A stretch of 11,425 bases of DNA from Allomyces macrogynus ATCC 38327. Taxonomy: Eukaryota > Blastocladiomycota > Blastocladiomycetes > Blastocladiales > Blastocladiaceae. A program made the translations under genes and the position numbers. Each line of letters starts with the position of its first letter. Position 1 is the first letter of the stretch. Positions 6,462 to 11,425 of the stretch are shown here, one piece after another. Under the pieces are notes generated by a model that worked only from the letters and a program-made list of their open reading frames with translations, was not told the DNA's origin and did no database searches. The stretch spans positions 190,157 through 201,581 of the forward strand of contig GG745369.1 of NCBI GenBank assembly GCA_000151295.1, given 5' to 3'.

Positions 6462-8368
6462 ATGTACTCTGTTCGGCGCCAGTCGCTGCTCGCCGGCCAG
6501 CTGCCCGACGGCGCCGTCCCGCCGCCCTCGCCGCGCACGCCGCTCTCCGCGGTGACGCGCAAGTCGTTTTCGCTCGCGCAGGCGCTCGGCACGCCGCGGT
6601 CGAACGGGTCGCTCGCCAGCTTGAAGACCATCGACCTTCCGGGCGCGGGCGCCCAGCAGCTGCTCTCGCCGGCACCCGTGGCCAACGCCGTTCAGCCGCG
6701 CCGTAACTTGGTGCTGAATTTGATCCTTGTGCGGCAGTACGTTTTCTGTGAGCACGATCCGGGTCAAGTGGGCAAGGGCTGACAAGGGACGCACGGGCAG
6801 TGCCGAGACCGACCTGAACGTGCGCCGCCCGCGCGTCGTGCAGAGCAACATTGGTACGAGTCGCCCTGATGTTGTTATTGGAGCCGCGGACGCGGTCTGA
6901 CGGATCATCAACGTGCAAGTAGACAATCCGCTCAACAAAAAGGGCCTACAGCAGGCCATGCTCCTCGCCTACCGCCTGCGCAACGAGAAAATCGACTACA
7001 TCTACTCGAGCCCGCTCACGCGATGCCGGCAGGTACGACGCTTCTTGCGATCCTGATCCGGTCGGACGCGCGACCGTGCTGTCTAACGCGTCGGATCCGC
7101 TGTAGACGGCCGAGGAAATCGCCAGATTCCACGACAAGGCCGTGCTCTACGACGATCGGCTCAACGAGCAGGTGCGCCCCTTGTCTCCTCCCCATCTCCT
7201 CCACCGCCAAACTCACCCCTCCAACCAGAACCTCGGCGACCTGACCGGCCTGTCGTGGCTCGACGCCAAACGGCGGCTCAAGGCGCTCGATCGCACGTTC
7301 GACGAGTACCTGTCCGACCCGAGCCACAAGGCCGAGACCGACGACGACCTCAAGGAACGAATTATCTCCGTCTACATTGACGTGGTTGAAAAACACGTGC
7401 TCGAGCCCAACCGGATCCACTACGCGCGCCCCGCCGGCTCCACGTCGCAGTCGAACCTCCTCGTCGACAGCTACGGACCTGCGACGCCCGTCACAGCGGT
7501 CCCGCCCGCACCGGCGCACGCGCCGCAGGGCCGCCTCCCCACCAAGGAGTGCACGGTCGTGCTCGTGACGCACGGCGGACCCATCAAGCACCTCCTGTCG
7601 CACTTGGTCGAGGAACTCGAGTTCGCGACCACACCCCGCCCAGCACCGGGCAGCGGGGTGCACCATGCGGCGCACGTCGCGCGGCGGAACAAGCACCGCA
7701 CCACCTCTTCCACCTCCAAACCCGTCTCTGCGGCGCTCGCACGCCGCCGCGTCTCGACCTCCGGCGCCTCGGCGCCCCCCGCGCCGCGGCTGACCCAGTT
7801 TCCCAAGAATACTGGGATTTACGCGGTGCAGCTCGCGCGACACTATGACCCGGCCACGGACGAGTACGACTGGAGCGGCCGCGTCGCGCGGTTCAATTGC
7901 GTCGCGCACCTCGCGGGGACCGGGTGGCTCGCGGTCGCGCCAAAGGGGACGCCGCACGGGGTTGTGGAGAGAGTGCCGATGGTCGCGAAGGTCACGATGG
8001 CGGCGAGTGGGCTGGCGGGTGGGCGAGTCCCGGCGGCGTCGGTTGGGGCCAAGGATCAGGGGGATGGGACGAATGGGGGTGGGGGTGCGGTGACGCTCGT
8101 CAAGTACAAGCGCGCGAAACGGGACTTGAAGAAGGAGCGCGCGGCCGCAGCGGCGGAGAAGGCCGCGGGAGCGGTGGGGAAGGCGCGTGGAGCAGGTGCG
8201 GGGCAGGGAAATGGGGGTGCGCGCGGGATGATGCGGATGCTCGGCAAGATGTTCACAGGTGGGGACGCCACGACCGCAACCGCGGCGGCACCGGGCGCGC
8301 CAGGTGGGCCGACGACGACGGGCGAGCCGGCGGGCGAGGAGAAGCGCAACAAGAGTCTCGGGTGGTGA
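6462..8368 (+). CDS. Histidine phosphatase superfamily protein (phosphoglycerate-mutase-like), five exons
   Basis: This superfamily transfers phosphate through a phosphohistidine; the substrate here is unknown. Five exons (6462-6736, 6801-6853, 6923-7032, 7106-7171, 7229-8368) give 547 residues. Residues 1-85 are a Ser/Pro/Ala-rich leader. Catalytic elements are LVRHAET (Arg91, nucleophile His92), the D-PLN--G segment, SSPLTRCRQTAEE (Arg143), LNEQNLGDLTG (Glu167) and VTHGGPIK (His283). The set is complete; Ala replaces the usual Gly after His92. The final strand of the fold appears later, as FPKNTGIYAVQL and RFNCVAHL, after a roughly 60-residue Arg/Ser/Pro-rich insert. A tail of about 150 residues follows, rich in Ala, Gly, Lys and Arg, probably disordered. 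The core resembles yeast YOR283W-type broad-range phosphatases more than glycolytic mutase. The start has a good context (caaccATG) and lies in the only plausible frame into LVRH. Confidence 0.9.
6737..6800 (+). other. Phosphatase intron 1 (64 nt)
   Basis: The donor GTACGT and acceptor GGGCAG split the catalytic His codon (CA|T); a CTGAC branch-like motif lies near 6779. Splicing here is required to form the RHAET motif. Confidence 0.88.
6854..6922 (+). other. Phosphatase intron 2 (69 nt)
   Basis: The donor is GTACGA and the acceptor GTAG, with CTGAC near 6897. It splits an Asp codon (G|AC), giving SNID|NPLN, the conserved segment after RHAET. Confidence 0.85.
7033..7105 (+). other. Phosphatase intron 3 (73 nt)
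   Basis: The donor is GTACGA, the branch-like motif CTAAC at 7083-7087 and the acceptor TGTAG. Phase 0; it joins TRCRQ to TAEE as the family requires. Confidence 0.88.
7172..7228 (+). other. Phosphatase intron 4 (57 nt, frame-neutral)
   Basis: The donor is GTGCGC, the interior is pyrimidine-rich and the acceptor is AACCAG. Removal joins LNEQ to NLGDLTG, restoring the family spacing. The intron is a multiple of three and has no stop, so a retained form would add 19 residues inside the active-site loop. Confidence 0.75.
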
Positions 8369-8831
8369 GTGGAACCGGGATCGTGGCGCGGGTGGGTGGG
8401 TGGATGGGACTTTGGTGGACGAAGTGAAGACGACTGGGAATGGAACCAGAGTTGAACAGGTGGAGCAATCGCGCTGCATGAGACACGTGAGCGCGAAGAG
8501 AGTGCTCACAATTTACAGCACCACCAGCATCATCTACACTCCTCGGCCCGGCGTTGTCGGACGGTGCCGTACTGACTAACGGCGCTATGGCCGAATCATA
8601 CACCTAGCGTCGACAGACATCCGGTACCCCTAGCCGCCAGCGACGTGCAGTGGAGAGCGGCGGCGCGCGCGTTCGAAACCGGCAGCCGGTCGTGATGTCA
8701 GGGCGCGTTCAACGTGCAGTCTCCCGTTTTGGTGTCCCCCGTGTCGAGTGACAAGCGTCGTGCGCGACCGCTACAGGTAAAACGGAGAGCGTACCCATCG
8801 TCAGCTCTCTCCCCGCCAACTTCAACCAACC
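8369..8831. other. Intergenic region between two + strand genes
   Basis: These 463 bp must hold the phosphatase 3' UTR and the next gene's promoter. No canonical AATAAA was seen. An A-box-like ATGGCCGAA at 8587 and a B-box-like GTTCGAAAC near 8672 occur, but no tRNA stems form around them. Confidence 0.45.
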
Positions 8832-9861
8832 ATGGGCTTCACACTCCGCCGCTCGCCGTCCGAGGACCGCCGTCTGCGCGCCAACGCCGCTGCCGCCGCC
8901 GAGCGTACCGGTATCCATCGCTCGTCGCGCACCCGCCACTCTGCCGTGTCGCCGCGCGACTCGTCCAAGCACTCGCTCACGTCTTCCGACGACGACAATG
9001 ACGATGACGAGTCGAGCAGCACCGCCAGCTCGTCCTCGTCGTGGTCCTCCTCCTCGTCGTCCGCCGCACTCCCAGCGAGTGTTCCCCTCCGCGCCGCCCT
9101 GCAGAGCGCGTCTGCCATGCGGTTTCCCCCATCGACGCAGTCGGCCGAGCGCTCCGACTCGGACGACAGCAACTTGGGCGCCGAGGACCGCGTCGTGCGC
9201 CGGCTCGCGCGCCGGTACGTCGAGGGCATGGCGGACCCATCGCCGATGCCGCGCACGGCCGCGATGAGCCAGGAGTCGGCGCGCGACTTGCTCGCGCGCA
9301 CGCGTGCTGCCGCGCGGCGGTTGCGCGAAAGTACGTTCGCGTTTGCTTGATTTTGGCGCTTTCACCAAGATAATTGATTATGTTCCCTTCTCTTCCGATG
9401 CAGCCCGCCGCCGCCTCGAACTCGCGTCGCAGACCGCACGCCGCGCTGTGCACCCTGCCGCCGCCGGCATCGCTGGCATCGACTCGGCGTCGGACTCGGA
9501 CTCGTCCATGGACATCGACCGCGTGCAGCCGCAGCCGCAGTATATCGCGGCCCCGTCGGCGTCGACCGCGCCATTCTGGTCGCTGGTCGTGCGGCTCGAC
9601 GGAATGCTGGCCGACTCGGTGCACCAGACGCATCCGGCATCGCCCGTGGCCTTCTCGCGCGACGCGCACCAGCCAGATTGGCAGACGCCGCGAGGGTTGA
9701 TTGCCGATGGGATTGTGCCGGTCACGGACCGTGTCAGAATGCTACCGTCGCCGGCGCCCGCGATGGGGCCGGGAATGGAGCTGGCGCCGGTGGGGGAGGA
9801 CGCGGCGGGGGGTGCGAGTCGGGCGGTGAATGCGACGGACGTGCAGCGGCACTTGGTTTGA
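8832..9861 (+). CDS. Unrecognised Ser/Asp-rich protein, two exons
   Basis: I do not recognise a family. Exon 1 (8832-9330) and exon 2 (9404-9861) encode 318 residues. The start has a strong context (CAACCATGG) and codons favour G/C in third position. Residues 1-45 are Arg/Ala/Ser-rich and basic. Residues 50-77 form an acidic then poly-Ser patch (SSDDDNDDDE followed by Ser runs), likely disordered and a possible phosphorylation target. A basic amphipathic segment (VVRRLARRYVEGM) follows near 125, and an Arg/Ala-rich helix spans the exon junction (ARTRAAARRLRE|T|RRRLELA). Exon 2 has a second Asp/Ser cluster and a globular-looking segment (FWSLVVRLDGMLADSV). No signal peptide or membrane helix is evident. 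It is convergent with the Ala/Pro-rich gene. Confidence 0.75.
9331..9403 (+). other. Intron of the Ser/Asp-rich gene (73 nt)
   Basis: The donor is GTACGT, the interior is AT- and pyrimidine-rich and the acceptor is GATGCAG. It splits a Thr codon (A|CC). Without splicing, exon 1 ends six codons later at a TGA. The drop in GC inside the intron supports the borders. Confidence 0.82.
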
Positions 9862-10308
9862 GAGTGTTGCTGTCGGTGCACGCGCAAATGACCGTGTCGT
9901 GCTGGTTGCGTTGATGGTTGGTGGCCGCTCCGTTTGGTTGGGTGGAGAGGGTCGGTGCTTTGCGTATCTGTGCCTGTTTGCCCTTTATCGTTCTTGAATA
10001 CATACCCTCACCTCCTTGCGCGACCATCCTCGAGATTGACGAGATTGACGGTAGTATATTCTTAAAGTACGTTAGAACCTGGTTCGGCGTGCCAGGGTAG
10101 ACGGTGATCAGCGAGACGAGCACGGGAAATGATGCGTTGGGTTCAAAGGCGAATCGCGCTGCATCACATCACGTCGGGTCGCGACGTCGCATCGATTCCT
10201 CCGAGACGTGAGGTGAAGTTCAGCGGCGACACGAACGCGTGCGCGACGAGTTGCACCCACCCAAACGAGCGCGACGCGTGCCCCGCCCGGCTCGACAAGC
10301 GACCTCGT
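9862..10308. other. Intergenic region between convergent genes
   Basis: These 447 bp hold the two 3' UTRs. A short direct repeat (gagattgac, 10032 and 10041) lies in the middle. I saw no coding frame with the local G/C third-position bias and no AATAAA. Confidence 0.45.
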
Positions 10309-11425
10309 TCACGCGCGCCCCGCCACGACCGCCGTCGCCCCCACCGCATCGAGTTTCCTGCGCTTGGCCGCGCGCAACTCGTCGACTACACTCACGCACA
10401 TCCGGGGTCAGTCCCTCCTCGTTTCCTCATGCAAACCAAGGGCAAACAACATACTCATGACCAGCTCTTCGGCATGCACCTCCTCCGCGGTCACGCGACT
10501 CCTCGCCCACCCCATCCTCAGCCCCATCTCCTCCCTCCCCACCTCCAGACCCCACCGATCCACGCCCAACCGTCCCTGCGCGCGGGCAACCACATCGTCC
10601 ACCGCGGCGCCCAACACCTGTTCGATCCACGTGCCGCCGTACTGCGCGCCGTGCTCGTGCACGTAGGCGAGCTGCACGCCCACCTCGGCCGCTGCCGCGC
10701 CGGGGACGGTCGTCGACGTCGGGCGCGACAGCGGCGGCGGTTTTGGGCGCGCCGGGGCGGCGGGTTTCGCGGGCGGTGTTGCGGTGGTGGGTTTCGCGAG
10801 GTGGGGCGGGTCCGAGGTCAGGGACGATGTGACGGGGTCCCGCGCAGCGGGTACGACGGATGCGGAATTCGCGGTGGAGGTGGAAGTGCTCTTGCCACCG
10901 GCAGCCGCGGCGAGCGCGGTCGTGGAGGGCCGTTTCACGACGCGTTTCTTGGCCGGAGCGGGTGCCTGCGTGGGGGCTGTGGATGCGGGAGCGGCGGGAC
11001 CGGTGGGTGCGCTAGCGGTTGGCGCCGGCGCATTCGGTGCGGATGTCGCGGTGGCGGCGGATGCGGCCGGTTTCGTCGCGGCTGGTGCAGCATTGGATGG
11101 AGCGGCGGCGGTTGACGCGGCGGCGATTTTCCTGCTGCCGGCCTTGCCGGTCTTGGCCGGCGCGGAAGGCGCGGGTGCCGGTGCAGGAGGAGCCGCGACT
11201 GCCGGTTTCAGCGCGGGCGCGAATGCTGCGGCCGCGGTCGCCGCTAGCTTGCTCGGCACGACTGCGATAGTCGGTGCCACGACCGGATTCGCCGCCGCGG
11301 TAGGTGCACTCGGCGCCGGACCCGGCCCTGCCGCAGCAGTCGGTGCCGCCGCCGCCGCGGGCTTCCCCTGCGCTCCCTGCGCCGCCGTCGCAGCGTTGCG
11401 CACCATACCGACCAGCGTCGCCGTG
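10309..11425 (-). CDS. Unrecognised Ala/Pro-rich probable nuclear protein (partial, 5' end outside window)
   Basis: I do not recognise a family. The minus-strand frame is open at the window edge (six codons precede the first Met at 11406), so the N-terminus is probably outside. About 348 residues are visible, in exons 11425-10455 and 10385-10309. The first 230 or so are Ala/Pro/Thr-rich low complexity with a basic patch (AKKRVVKR). A compact segment of about 100 residues follows (VQLAYVHEHGAQYGG, then WIEQVLGAAVDDVVARAQ and EEVHAEELVMIDELRAAKRRK). It looks helical and ends in a classical monopartite nuclear signal, KRRKL. Intrinsically disordered Ala/Pro tails joined to a small helical domain are common in transcription cofactors, but that is only an analogy. 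The long opposite-strand frame is a shadow. Confidence 0.72.
10386..10454 (-). other. Intron of the Ala/Pro-rich gene (69 nt)
   Basis: The donor is GTATGT (10454-10449), with CTGAC branch-like and acceptor GTGTAG (10388-10386). It splits an Ile codon (A|TC), giving ELVM|IDELRAAKRRK. Read unspliced, the frame ends at 10408. The spliced exon 2 has strongly G/C-ending codons and ends at TGA 10311-10309. Confidence 0.82.

Noticed and set aside
8587..8680. Possible tRNA from an A-box-like and a B-box-like match
   Set aside because: No acceptor, anticodon or T stem can be closed around the motifs, and the A box lacks its final G.
10129..11115. Long + strand open frame (328 codons)
   Set aside because: It lies opposite the Ala/Pro-rich gene; its Gly/Arg/Cys runs are the complement of GC-rich Ala/Pro codons. 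The minus-strand frame has a supported intron and better codon structure.

Overview
The window looks like nuclear DNA of a GC-rich, intron-bearing eukaryote, most likely an early-diverging (zoosporic) fungus. The support is short introns (57-73 nt, one of 228 nt), CTAAC/CTGAC branch-point-like motifs, Kozak-type starts (CCGCCATGG, CAACCATGG), a eukaryotic tRNA-Val with an oligo-T terminator, and a mitochondrial Ups1/PRELI-family protein. The phylum is an inference. Nothing suggests a bacterial operon: each gene has its own promoter region.

Layout. Positions 1-445 hold the 3' end of a + strand gene encoding an Arg-Asp/Gly-rich (RD/RGG) RNA-binding-type tail. Converging on it is an Ups1/PRELID1-like gene (minus, 615-1412, two exons). 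Its reading frame is broken three times, each time by one surplus base. Positions 1413-2700 have no supportable gene. Positions 2040-3990 form an island of visibly lower GC. It holds a tRNA-Val(CAC) gene (minus, 2701-2772), a Ty1/copia-like polypurine tract plus LTR edge upstream of that tRNA, and tRNA-derived or Pol III-like relics, one with a 12-bp hairpin.

Positions 3997-5843 (minus) hold an F-box protein gene with one 65-nt intron. Its frame stops at an in-frame TAG (4126-4128), yet coding-like sequence continues in the same frame for 42 more codons to TGA at 3997. Across a 618-bp divergent intergenic region lies a five-exon histidine phosphatase (phosphoglycerate-mutase-like) gene (+, 6462-8368). 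It has a complete catalytic set, an internal insert and a long Ala/Gly/Lys-rich tail. Then come an unrecognised Ser/Asp-rich protein gene (+, 8832-9861, two exons) and, converging on it, the 3' part of an unrecognised Ala/Pro-rich, probably nuclear protein gene (minus, 10309 to the window edge, two exons).

The genes do not form an obvious pathway; this reads as ordinary fungal gene space interrupted by a tRNA/retroelement island. The points most worth a second look are the broken Ups1 frame, the TAG inside the F-box gene, the LTR signature beside the tRNA, and a splice-donor preference for GTACG (6 of 8 introns). Introns, frames and stop positions were read by hand; no database search was run.
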